Shown here one piece after another: positions 56,716 through 64,000 of a stretch of DNA of 64,000 nucleotides. Origin of the DNA: Gimesia aquarii (GTDB lineage: Bacteria; Planctomycetota; Planctomycetia; Planctomycetales; Planctomycetaceae); contig NZ_CP037920.1 of the NCBI RefSeq assembly GCF_007748195.1, positions 6,449,300 to 6,513,299 of the forward strand, in the 5' to 3' direction. Both the position numbers and the translations under genes were made by a program. The notes under the pieces are model-generated. The model saw only the letters and a list, made by a program, of their open reading frames with translations. It searched no databases and had not been told where the DNA came from. The stretch's first letter is position 1. Every line of letters begins with the position of its first letter.

Positions 56716-57732
56716 TCAAGGAACCGTATCTTTTTCTTTGATGGAAATTGGTTGTGCTTTACCTGATTCACGAAATTTTTCTGTTTCCATAAATCGCAAT
56801 GTGTGCTCTATGATCACGGGATCATTCATCATAAAGGAATGTAAAACAGGTAGTAAAATAAAGTCCACAGCCCCCGGTAGTCTTGTACTGCTGACACCAA
56901 CTGTGCCATCATTGTCACCAGGAATCAGCGGATTATAGCCTTTCAATGTGTTCCGACCACCGGCTACGATTCCGAAAGGAAAGGGAGGCGTTGGTAGCGC
57001 GGTGATAAAATCGCTATTGGCTTCAGTTACTAATTGTTGACCTGCAGGACCAAAGATCACTTTAAACAGCAGATTAGAACGAAATCGGTCCGCCATGTTA
57101 GCCCCTCGGTTGGGAACTCCGAGCATTACCATCCTCTTGATGCGGGGATCAACGGTCGTCTGTTGAGCAATCCAGGATCGAACCACCAGCCCTCCCATAC
57201 TATGTACAACCAGTTCAATTTCTTCGATTCCTTCTAGCGAATTGATTACCTTTTCTAAGTATTTTGCATTCTCTGGTATTGTGCGTTGTGTACTCGGATA
57301 ATCGAAGGGAACCACCAGTCTGCCTGTTTTTTGGCAGGCGCGCTTCATTTTTTCAAACGATTTCGAAGAACGAATGATACCATGGATTAGAATCACCGCT
57401 TTTCCCTGCATCGGTTTTAGCTGTTGGGCCTGTTTAATTTCTTCTAACTGCTTTTGACATTCCTCCAGCGTTCCACTTTCATAACGCTGATCTGCAGAGT
57501 TCAAAAGTCGATAGTGTTTGGTGAGCACATTTTGCTGTATTTTCCAGCCTTGAAAAAACTGCACATCACCCCAAAACTGACGACCACCCATGGTATTAAT
57601 AGGAAGCACTTTCTTTTGTATCTCCTCTATTTTTTTCTGCACAGATGAATTTCCAGGTTCTTGTGCGCAAATGACTGCCGGAGTAGCTACCACTAGAACC
57701 CATCCTGCACAGACAGTAATAAATTGTCTCAT
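56716..57732 (-). CDS. secreted alpha/beta-hydrolase, lipase-like
   Basis: 338 residues from ATG 57732, which gives a clean signal peptide (MRQFITVCAGWVLVVATPAV up to CAQEPG); a TTG at 57769 is discarded. After a helical amino part (about 25-110), VILIHGIIRSSKSF is the oxyanion loop, and the nucleophile serine lies in VVHSMGGLVV (VHSMGG form of GxSxG). VMLGVPNRGANMAD follows, then DNDGTVGVSSTR supplies the aspartate and HSFMMNDPVI the histidine. The layout resembles PGAP1/lipase class 2 enzymes. Ester substrate unknown. It is upstream of the small membrane protein on the same strand. Confidence 0.82.
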   Translation of the reverse strand: MRQFITVCAGWVLVVATPAVICAQEPGNSSVQKKIEEIQKKVLPINTMGGRQFWGDVQFFQGWKIQQNVLTKHYRLLNSADQRYESGTLEECQKQLEEIKQAQQLKPMQGKAVILIHGIIRSSKSFEKMKRACQKTGRLVVPFDYPSTQRTIPENAKYLEKVINSLEGIEEIELVVHSMGGLVVRSWIAQQTTVDPRIKRMVMLGVPNRGANMADRFRSNLLFKVIFGPAGQQLVTEANSDFITALPTPPFPFGIVAGGRNTLKGYNPLIPGDNDGTVGVSSTRLPGAVDFILLPVLHSFMMNDPVIIEHTLRFMETEKFRESGKAQPISIKEKDTVP

Positions 57733-57941
57733 TTTGCCTGATCCACTTGATGGAGTACAGCTTATTGACAAGTAAACTTCTAGTAAGCATTGTATCGATT
57801 TGTCGAATATATAGAATGCCTTTTAATCAAGTCCTCAACTTTTTTATAATTGCCCTCTGATCACAAAAGCACACTGAGTATTGAATAAAACGCTAATATC
57901 GGTCAATAAGTGAGATTTCCTTAGGAAGGATAGTTTTTCGA

Positions 57942-60032
57942 ATGAACCAGCAACCTAATTTTGAAGATAACCCCCTTCTCGTTTCAGACGGCTTTCCCCG
58001 CTTTGATCGTATTGAACCATTTCATATTCAACCAGCAATCCAATCTCTTCTAGAACAATCAAAAGCCGATCTAAAAAAGATTGAAGCACAAGCAGAACCA
58101 AGCTGGGAAGGCTTGATGCAACCTCTGGAAGAATTAAACCATCCATGGGAACGTTCATGGGGACCAGTAGGGCATTTACTGGGAGTCAAAAATACTCCTG
58201 AATTACGTGAAGCTTACGAAAGTGTACTGCCCGAAATCGTTGCCTTCTCATTAAGTGTGAAACAGAGTAAACCAATTTATGAAGCGATGAAATCGCTGCG
58301 AACCAGCAGCACCTGGAATGAACTCAACAATGCCCAGCAGAGGATCATTGACAAAAGCCTTCTGTCGGCTGAATTAGCGGGTATTGGCCTCGCAGGAGAC
58401 CAACTCGTACGTTTTAACGAAATTGCAACGGAATTATCACGCCTGGCAACTCAATTTTCTAATAACGTTTTGGACGCCACAAAAGCGTTTTCCCTGATTA
58501 TTACCAATGCTAAGGATACTGAAGGTTTCCCAGACAGTCTCAAACAATTAACGGCACAATCCTATAATAGCTGGGATCAAAAAGAGGCGGAAACAGAAGC
58601 AACACCGGAAGCGGGTCCCTGGAGAATCAGTCTGGATTTTCCCTGCTTCGGACCTTTCATGCAACATTGTCGGAATCGAGCTTTACGCGAAAACGTTTAC
58701 CGAGCGTATATCACTCGTGCTTCAGAAGGAGAACTGGATAATACTCCGTTGATCCCTCAGATCCTGAAACTGCGTCAAGAAAAAGCTAAGCTCTTGGGGT
58801 ATGCAAATTTTGCGGAAGTCAGTTTGGCAGAAAAAATGGCTCCCAGTATCGAAGCTGTCTTAGAAATGGAAGAGCGACTCAGAACGGCCTCATATGAAGC
58901 GGGTCAACAGGACTTGAAAGACTTGCAAACCTTTGCAGCCGAACAGGGAGAGACCGAGCCCATCATACAATGGGATTTCGCCTTCTGGTCCGAGCGACTG
59001 CGTGAAAAACGATTTAACTACACAGATGAAGAATTACGACCTTATTTTTCTCTGGAAAAGGTACTGGATGGTCTGTTCCAACTGGTCAATCGAATTTTTG
59101 GAATCACAGTCTCACCTGTGACGGAAGGGGTTCCTGTCTGGAATGAAGATGTCCGCTATTTTAGCATCGCCAATGAAGAGGGAGAAACCGTTGCCGGATT
59201 CTATCTCGATCCCTATGCCCGGCCTGAGGATAAAAGGGGAGGTGCCTGGATGGACGATTGTCTGGGCCGCAAAATCGTATCAGGAAATGTACAAATTCCA
59301 GTCGCGCATCTCGTCTGCAACTCGACGCCTCCCGTTGGAACCAGTCCTTCATTGATGACGTTCCGCGAAGTTGAGACATTGTTCCATGAGTTTGGCCATG
59401 GATTACAACATATGTTAACCACAATCAACGAAGCAGACGCTGCCGGCATCAATGGCGTGGAATGGGATGCGGTCGAACTCGCCAGCCAGTTTATGGAAAA
59501 CTGGTGCTATCACAAGCCGACTTTACTGGGTATGGCCAAACACTATCAAACCGGTGAAACATTACCGGATGATCTATTTGAAAAAATCGTAGCTGCACGA
59601 AATTACCAAGCAGGAACACAAATGCTGCGGCAAATTCAATTTGGTGTTGTCGACTTAAAGCTCCACAGTGAATTTGATCCTGATGGTCCTCAATCGATAT
59701 TTGATGTGCAGCGTGAAGTCAGTCAAACCACATCCGTGTTACCAATGCTTCCAGAAGATCGATTTCTGTGCTCCTTCCAACACATCTTTGCTGGAGGGTA
59801 TTCTGCCGGTTACTTCAGTTACAAATGGGCTGAAGTTCTCAGCGCCGACGCCTTTAGTGCCTTTGAAGAAGCAGGACTCGATGATGAACGGACTGTAGCC
59901 GAAACGGGCAGACGCTTTCGAGATACGATTCTGGCCCAGGGAGGCAGCCGCCATCCTATGGAACTCTTCAAAGAATTTCGTGGACGCGAGCCCAGTCCCG
60001 AACCGCTCTTGCGCCATACAGGCCTGATTTAA
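57942..60032 (+). CDS. prlC: M3 oligopeptidase A
   Basis: 696 residues, close to the 680 of the E. coli enzyme. Zinc motif HEFGH (482-486) in [15 protein letters not shown], with the second glutamate downstream in [29 protein letters not shown] and the later [15 protein letters not shown] segments are family-specific. Degrades short peptides, including signal-peptide fragments, in the cytoplasm; no signal peptide is seen. AGGAAGGA lies near 57922-57929. It stands alone between divergent or distant neighbours. Confidence 0.95.
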   Translation: MNQQPNFEDNPLLVSDGFPRFDRIEPFHIQPAIQSLLEQSKADLKKIEAQAEPSWEGLMQPLEELNHPWERSWGPVGHLLGVKNTPELREAYESVLPEIVAFSLSVKQSKPIYEAMKSLRTSSTWNELNNAQQRIIDKSLLSAELAGIGLAGDQLVRFNEIATELSRLATQFSNNVLDATKAFSLIITNAKDTEGFPDSLKQLTAQSYNSWDQKEAETEATPEAGPWRISLDFPCFGPFMQHCRNRALRENVYRAYITRASEGELDNTPLIPQILKLRQEKAKLLGYANFAEVSLAEKMAPSIEAVLEMEERLRTASYEAGQQDLKDLQTFAAEQGETEPIIQWDFAFWSERLREKRFNYTDEELRPYFSLEKVLDGLFQLVNRIFGITVSPVTEGVPVWNEDVRYFSIANEEGETVAGFYLDPYARPEDKRGGAWMDDCLGRKIVSGNVQIPVAHLVCNSTPPVGTSPSLMTFREVETLFHEFGHGLQHMLTTINEADAAGINGVEWDAVELASQFMENWCYHKPTLLGMAKHYQTGETLPDDLFEKIVAARNYQAGTQMLRQIQFGVVDLKLHSEFDPDGPQSIFDVQREVSQTTSVLPMLPEDRFLCSFQHIFAGGYSAGYFSYKWAEVLSADAFSAFEEAGLDDERTVAETGRRFRDTILAQGGSRHPMELFKEFRGREPSPEPLLRHTGLI

Positions 60033-60260
60033 ACTTGAGCTAAGCCCACTTTGATAAATAAAGTCTGCGTATCTCATACATACTCGTTGTAAGATTCCAA
60101 CAGTCGTATATGGCAAATCATCGGTCTCTCCCATTCGAAAACTGCTGGTTCCAGGCTGAACGCTAAAATGCTTGCAGGAAATAACTTCGACTGATATGAT
60201 CCGGCCAGTTTAGCAGAACTATTTATCTGCATTTAAGACTTACACAAGGATGGCATTTCG

Positions 60261-61580
60261 ATGACAAATCATCTTGAGCAGGCAATCAAAGATAAGACGG
60301 CAATCATCGGTATCATTGGTTTGGGATACGTTGGGCTTCCTCTAATCGATGCTTTTGTGAATACCGGTTTTAAAACGATGGGTTTTGACGTTGATCAGAA
60401 GAAAGTCGATCAACTGCAAGCCGGTCAAAGTTACATTCAGCACATTCCTTCAAACACAGTAACCAGTTGGTTAGAGAAAAAGCAGTTTGAAGCCACTACT
60501 GATTTATCGCGAATGAAAGAAGCGGACGCGCTCCTGATCTGTGTACCCACTCCTCTTACTTCCAGCCGCGACCCCGATCTGACTTATGTAGAGAAGACAA
60601 CAGAAGCGATTGCTGAGACGTTACGCCCCGGTCAACTAGTCGTGCTGGAAAGTACAACTTACCCCACCACCACCCGAGATGTGATGCTCCCGATTCTGAA
60701 TTCAAAATCATTGACCGTCGGAGAAGATTATTATCTTGCCTATAGTCCGGAGCGAGAAGATCCCGGCAACCCGGATTTTTCAGCTGCGGGGATTCCTAAA
60801 GTTGTTGGTGGTATGGATGAAAATAGCCTGCGAATCGCAGTCGCCCTATATGAACATGCAGTTGTAAATGTGATTTCTGTTACTTCACCAGAAGTCGCTG
60901 AAGCTTGTAAAATTCTGGAGAATACTTACCGGGCAGTGAATATCGCCATGGTCAATGAACTCAAAACATTGTTCGACCGCATGGGGATTGATGTTTGGGA
61001 AGTGATTGACGCAGCAAAAACCAAACCGTTCGGATTTCAAGCCTTTTACCCTGGTCCTGGATTGGGTGGTCATTGTATCCCGATTGACCCCTTCTATCTG
61101 AGCTGGCTAGCCCGCAAAGAAGGTCTTACCACACGCTTCATCGAATTGGCAGGTGAAGTCAATACAAGAATGCCACGGTACGTCATTGATCGGCTGGCAG
61201 AGTTTCTCAACCAGCAAGCGAAACCACTCAAGGGAAGTAAAATCTGTATGTTGGGTGTCGCCTATAAGAAAGATGTAGACGATCCGCGTGAAAGCCCTTC
61301 TTTTCATCTGATGGACTTACTTCTCGAACGGGGTGTGGACTTCACATATAATGACCCGCATATCCCGAAGCTCCCCAAAATGCGGCATCATAATGTACCC
61401 GCGATGGAGAGTCAGGAATTGACCAAAGAATATTTGGGACATCAGGATTGCGTGCTGATCGCAACAGATCATAGTGCCTACGACTACAACTTTATCGTCG
61501 AACACTCGAACATGGTCCTTGATACGCGTAACGCAACGAAGGATGTAAAACAAGGTCGGGAAAAAATCTTCAAAGCTTAA
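60261..61580 (+). CDS. wbpA: UDP-N-acetyl-D-glucosamine 6-dehydrogenase (WbpA-like)
   Basis: 439 residues. N-terminal NAD-binding GIIGLGYVGLPLIDAFVN. Active-site region GPGLGGHCIPIDPFYLSW with catalytic Cys272, and a C-terminal UDP-binding domain (LGVAYKKDVDDPRESPSF, then HSAYDYNFIVEHS). The form CIPIDPFYLSW and length favour UDP-GlcNAc dehydrogenase (WbpA/WbpO group) over UDP-glucose dehydrogenase; the substrate itself is inferred. It would feed surface glycans such as those built by the other genes of this window. A terminator hairpin follows at 61600. Confidence 0.9.
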   Translation: MTNHLEQAIKDKTAIIGIIGLGYVGLPLIDAFVNTGFKTMGFDVDQKKVDQLQAGQSYIQHIPSNTVTSWLEKKQFEATTDLSRMKEADALLICVPTPLTSSRDPDLTYVEKTTEAIAETLRPGQLVVLESTTYPTTTRDVMLPILNSKSLTVGEDYYLAYSPEREDPGNPDFSAAGIPKVVGGMDENSLRIAVALYEHAVVNVISVTSPEVAEACKILENTYRAVNIAMVNELKTLFDRMGIDVWEVIDAAKTKPFGFQAFYPGPGLGGHCIPIDPFYLSWLARKEGLTTRFIELAGEVNTRMPRYVIDRLAEFLNQQAKPLKGSKICMLGVAYKKDVDDPRESPSFHLMDLLLERGVDFTYNDPHIPKLPKMRHHNVPAMESQELTKEYLGHQDCVLIATDHSAYDYNFIVEHSNMVLDTRNATKDVKQGREKIFKA

Positions 61581-61599
61581 GTAGAGTAACCACCAAAAT

Positions 61600-61629
61600 A
61601 GCTCGATTCAAAATGAATCGGGCTGTTTT
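61600..61629 (+). terminator. rho-independent terminator after the UDP-GlcNAc dehydrogenase gene
   Basis: AGCTCGATTC (61600-61609), loop AAAAT, and GAATCGGGCT (61615-61624) form a ten-base stem with one G-T pair, followed by GTTTTC. It ends 60261-61580; the facing DUF1802 gene is convergent. Confidence 0.75.
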
Positions 61630-61651
61630 CGTTTCTATTCTGTTAATTGAA

Positions 61652-62200
61652 TCACTCCACAATCGCCTCAAATGTCAATAACTGTTGCTGAAACTGCTCG
61701 TCTGTGAGTACAGGTGTCAGATTGCTGGTAGGAAATTCTTGTGTCAACTCAACCCAGGTTCGGCAGCCGCCATATTGTGTTTCGTTTTCCAGTTGAAATG
61801 GTTGCGGTAGTTGGTATGCTCGAATTAGTAAAACAAATAACCCGGGAGTTTTATATTCAAATCGGTTGAGGATTGTCTCTTGATTCAAGACTTGAAGGGA
61901 ATCCAACTGGTGAAGTGTTGAGGCTGCTTTGAGCTCCAGAACTTTTTCTACAACAGCATACAATGCCAACATAATTTTTCCTGAGGCAGGTTCAATGGCA
62001 ATGGGTGCTTTGAGTAAATCACAATACGCCGGTTGCAATAATTCCGATCCTTGATGAAAGCGCGTTGGAAAAAGCCAGAATTCCCGATGAGCTACCTGGA
62101 ACCCCTGTCGCCCTTCATGAATTCCCCCTTTTCGAACAATGACGGACTGAATGCCTTGCCCTAATGCAGCACAGATGCCCCCCCACTCCTTAAATGCCAT
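61652..62200 (-). CDS. DUF1802 family protein
   Basis: 182 residues from ATG 62200, where the family starts (MAFKEWGGICAALGQGIQSV); the ATG at 62218 adds six residues. IVRKGGIHEGRQGFQVAHREFWLFPTRFHQ is the family signature, followed by a helical middle and a strand-rich C-terminus with GGCRTWVEL. DUF1802 proteins are small cytoplasmic proteins of unknown function in cyanobacteria and planctomycetes. It lies 62 bp after the FG-GAP gene, possibly in the same transcript. Confidence 0.85.
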   Translation of the reverse strand: MAFKEWGGICAALGQGIQSVIVRKGGIHEGRQGFQVAHREFWLFPTRFHQGSELLQPAYCDLLKAPIAIEPASGKIMLALYAVVEKVLELKAASTLHQLDSLQVLNQETILNRFEYKTPGLFVLLIRAYQLPQPFQLENETQYGGCRTWVELTQEFPTSNLTPVLTDEQFQQQLLTFEAIVE

Positions 62201-62262
62201 TCGATTTTGTATCAGCATATTTTTACCAAGCGAAATACGATCATAGGATAAAGTAACTTAGT

Positions 62263-64000
62263 TCACTTTTTCTTCGAATTTGGATTTCTCATCCAATACA
62301 AATAACCGTCTTCAGCTCCGACAATCAAATCACGGACACCATCTCGATCCCAATCAACAGTGCAGGGACTACTGGTATGACCGGCCAGTTTTCGTGTGCT
62401 GAGAGGCCCATGGTTTTTTAAGATAACCTTGCCATCAACGGTTTTCTCATTGCGATAAAAATCAGCATTCATACTATTCACGAGCAAATCCAGCCGACCA
62501 TCTCCGTCCCAGTCGACGACATGGAGTTTATAACGACCACTACCACCTGCTCGTTTCGAATTTAATTGAATTGGTTTAAGAGACTCATCGACGAAAATTC
62601 TTTGGCCCGGCAATAGTTTTAATTTTCCCCCATCATGAACACGTTTAAAAAACGCAATATATCCTTCATGATCCAGCATCACTAAGTCGGTTAATCCATC
62701 TTGGTCATAGTCAATTGCGACAGGCGTCGTTCTCCACTGTGTCACCAATTGCTTGCCACGCGGGTTCCACCAGTTCCATGCTGGTTTAGGAGTGGCACCT
62801 TCCCATTCCACATTCACAGTTTGTGCTGAGGCCAACTTTGGTTCTTTTCGAGTACCAATGTTCTGATACCAGAGAATTTCCCCCCAAATCGAATTGACCA
62901 ATAAATCAGGTAGGCCATCTTGATTCCAGTCCGCAACCGTTTGAGTAGTGTATCCCCATTTCGCTTCGCAGGGACCTTGAATCGAACCATTGGGCCCTGC
63001 CTGAATACGAATCGGTCGTCCTCCGGCCTGTAAATAACTCGGTTCAGAAAGTTTGGGAGAACTAGTATTGCCATCCAGATTCTCAATGAACCCAATGTAA
63101 CCGGCGGTGTTACCACAAATCAGATCTTCATCTCCGTCTCCGTCCCAGTCAAAAGCATAAGGTGTTGCCAGTGCACCAAACTTAACACCAGCTGCTTTTT
63201 GTCGGAAATAGCGTGGAGGTAGAAATTGAGGAAGCCCTCCCAGCAGTTCTCCAGTATTCTCCATAAAAGCAACACGTCCATCTTCATCACCAATCACCAG
63301 ATCCGTGTCTCCATCTTTGTCCCAGTCAATGGCAGAAGGGACAATCATCTGAAGATCCATCTGTAGCGGCTGACCATTGCTGGTTAAACGGCGACCAGCC
63401 ACATAGCGGGGTTCTGATCGTGTTCCTGTGTTCTCGAAATAGGTCAACTGATCAAGAAATTCGCCACAGATCAAATCGAGATCCCCATCATGATCGAAGT
63501 CAGCAAAATTAGGAGAGGGCCAACCAAATACTTCGAGGGGACGATCTCCAATTTTGATTTTTGCTGGTTTCTCATACTTCGGTTTTTTATCACTACCCGA
63601 ATTTTTCAATACATATACAAAGCCACGGAGCGGGCCATTAGTCCATTGGCCTAGTTCGTTATAGGCATCATCCCATCCATAGTCACTCCAGTCTCCTACT
63701 CCTACAATAAGATCGTGGTCTTTGTCTCCATCATAATCAACGTAGAACCATTGGTTGCCCCGAACTTTACTTCCATGAACGTTTCTATCGACGGGTAATG
63801 CGGTCAGCTTATCGAAACCCTTCTTTTTAAAATCGATGGCTTCACGCCCTGAAACCAGGACTCTAGGTTTTCCGTCTACATAAGAAAGACAAGTATTATG
63901 ATACCCTTTCCCCAACCGCACACCGGGTTCGAACACAGGCAGTTTTTCTGCTTTATCTGATCGATTTTCGAAAAAGTAAGTTCCATTAGATGGTTTATCC
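62263..64000 (-). CDS. FG-GAP/VCBS repeat protein, start beyond window edge
   Basis: At least 578 residues; the frame stays open past 63936 to the edge, so the true start is outside. Eight calcium-binding DxDxDG repeats are visible: DYDGDKDHDLIVG, DFDHDGDLDLICG, DWDKDGDTDLVIG, DWDGDGDEDLICG, DWNQDGLPDLLVN, DYDQDGLTDLVML, DWDGDGRLDLLVN and DWDRDGVRDLIVG. They alternate with GYIxFxxN-like strands, the pattern of an integrin-like beta-propeller. A secreted or surface protein is expected; the signal peptide is out of view. The most likely function is binding or a polysaccharide-related role, but no enzyme domain can be seen. Confidence 0.85.
   Translation of the reverse strand, partial: DKPSNGTYFFENRSDKAEKLPVFEPGVRLGKGYHNTCLSYVDGKPRVLVSGREAIDFKKKGFDKLTALPVDRNVHGSKVRGNQWFYVDYDGDKDHDLIVGVGDWSDYGWDDAYNELGQWTNGPLRGFVYVLKNSGSDKKPKYEKPAKIKIGDRPLEVFGWPSPNFADFDHDGDLDLICGEFLDQLTYFENTGTRSEPRYVAGRRLTSNGQPLQMDLQMIVPSAIDWDKDGDTDLVIGDEDGRVAFMENTGELLGGLPQFLPPRYFRQKAAGVKFGALATPYAFDWDGDGDEDLICGNTAGYIGFIENLDGNTSSPKLSEPSYLQAGGRPIRIQAGPNGSIQGPCEAKWGYTTQTVADWNQDGLPDLLVNSIWGEILWYQNIGTRKEPKLASAQTVNVEWEGATPKPAWNWWNPRGKQLVTQWRTTPVAIDYDQDGLTDLVMLDHEGYIAFFKRVHDGGKLKLLPGQRIFVDESLKPIQLNSKRAGGSGRYKLHVVDWDGDGRLDLLVNSMNADFYRNEKTVDGKVILKNHGPLSTRKLAGHTSSPCTVDWDRDGVRDLIVGAEDGYLYWMRNPNSKKK

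Noticed and set aside
1..64000. tRNA or rRNA genes
   Set aside because: No cloverleaf-type TTCGA arm with matching acceptor stem and no rRNA text was found by eye; a tRNAscan-SE run would settle it.

Overview
The window looks like a chromosomal segment of a planctomycete, probably a Gimesia or Planctomyces relative with moderate GC. The evidence is a DUF1592-type cytochrome gene overlapping a DUF1552 gene, a formylglycine-type sulfatase, a cytochrome c'-like protein, an FG-GAP repeat protein, and a 5,220-residue surface protein whose leader ends in LEDRTLLAG. There is no rRNA, recognisable tRNA, CRISPR array, intact insertion sequence or phage. Genes lie on both strands in short runs. Many have ATG starts with weak Shine-Dalgarno sequences, so several starts below are choices and are marked as such.

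Layout. 1-3.2 kb: small orphan genes resembling polymorphic-toxin immunity proteins (a HEAT-like fragment, a DUF6985-like protein, a SMI1/KNR4 protein), together with a cytochrome c' and a lipoprotein-like gene. 3.3-9.4 kb: lgt, a GT39-like membrane glycosyltransferase, and a tripartite tricarboxylate transporter in which the binding protein (TctC) and small membrane subunit (TctB) are fused. 9.8-14.3 kb: the DUF1592/DUF1552 pair and a possible PD-(D/E)XK protein. 15-18.2 kb: hisB, hisC, ychF. 18.5-20.3 kb: sulfatase. 20.3-26.9 kb: an LPS core or surface-glycan block with two GT2 enzymes, a WaaP/InaA-like kinase, a GT87-like membrane protein, waaF and hldE. 27.2-28.6 kb: an alkaline-phosphatase-fold protein with an altered metal site.

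29.2-44.8 kb is one giant gene. Its product carries three HExxH metalloprotease-like segments, beta-helix stretches, PPC-like domains, eight Calx-beta repeats, seven LVIVD repeats (probably a propeller), a cohesin-like domain and a dockerin-like domain. It ends at a strong hairpin shared with a convergent alanine dehydrogenase gene. 46.2-52.1 kb: nadC, a large membrane glycosyltransferase-like protein, a small protein with a strong Shine-Dalgarno sequence, and trpB-trpA. 52.2-57.7 kb (minus strand): ASCH, a beta-CASP RNase-like protein, GT2, a UPF0104 flippase-like protein, a small membrane protein and a secreted lipase-like hydrolase. 57.9-64 kb: oligopeptidase A, UDP-N-acetylglucosamine dehydrogenase, DUF1802, and an FG-GAP protein running off the edge.

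Taken together, many of the genes serve the envelope: lipid modification of lipoproteins, heptose and glycan addition, nucleotide-sugar supply, and a very large exported adhesin or protease. The most unusual items are the TctC-TctB fusion, the three-protease giant protein with one protease apparently inserted in a beta-helix, and the immunity-like cluster at the left edge.
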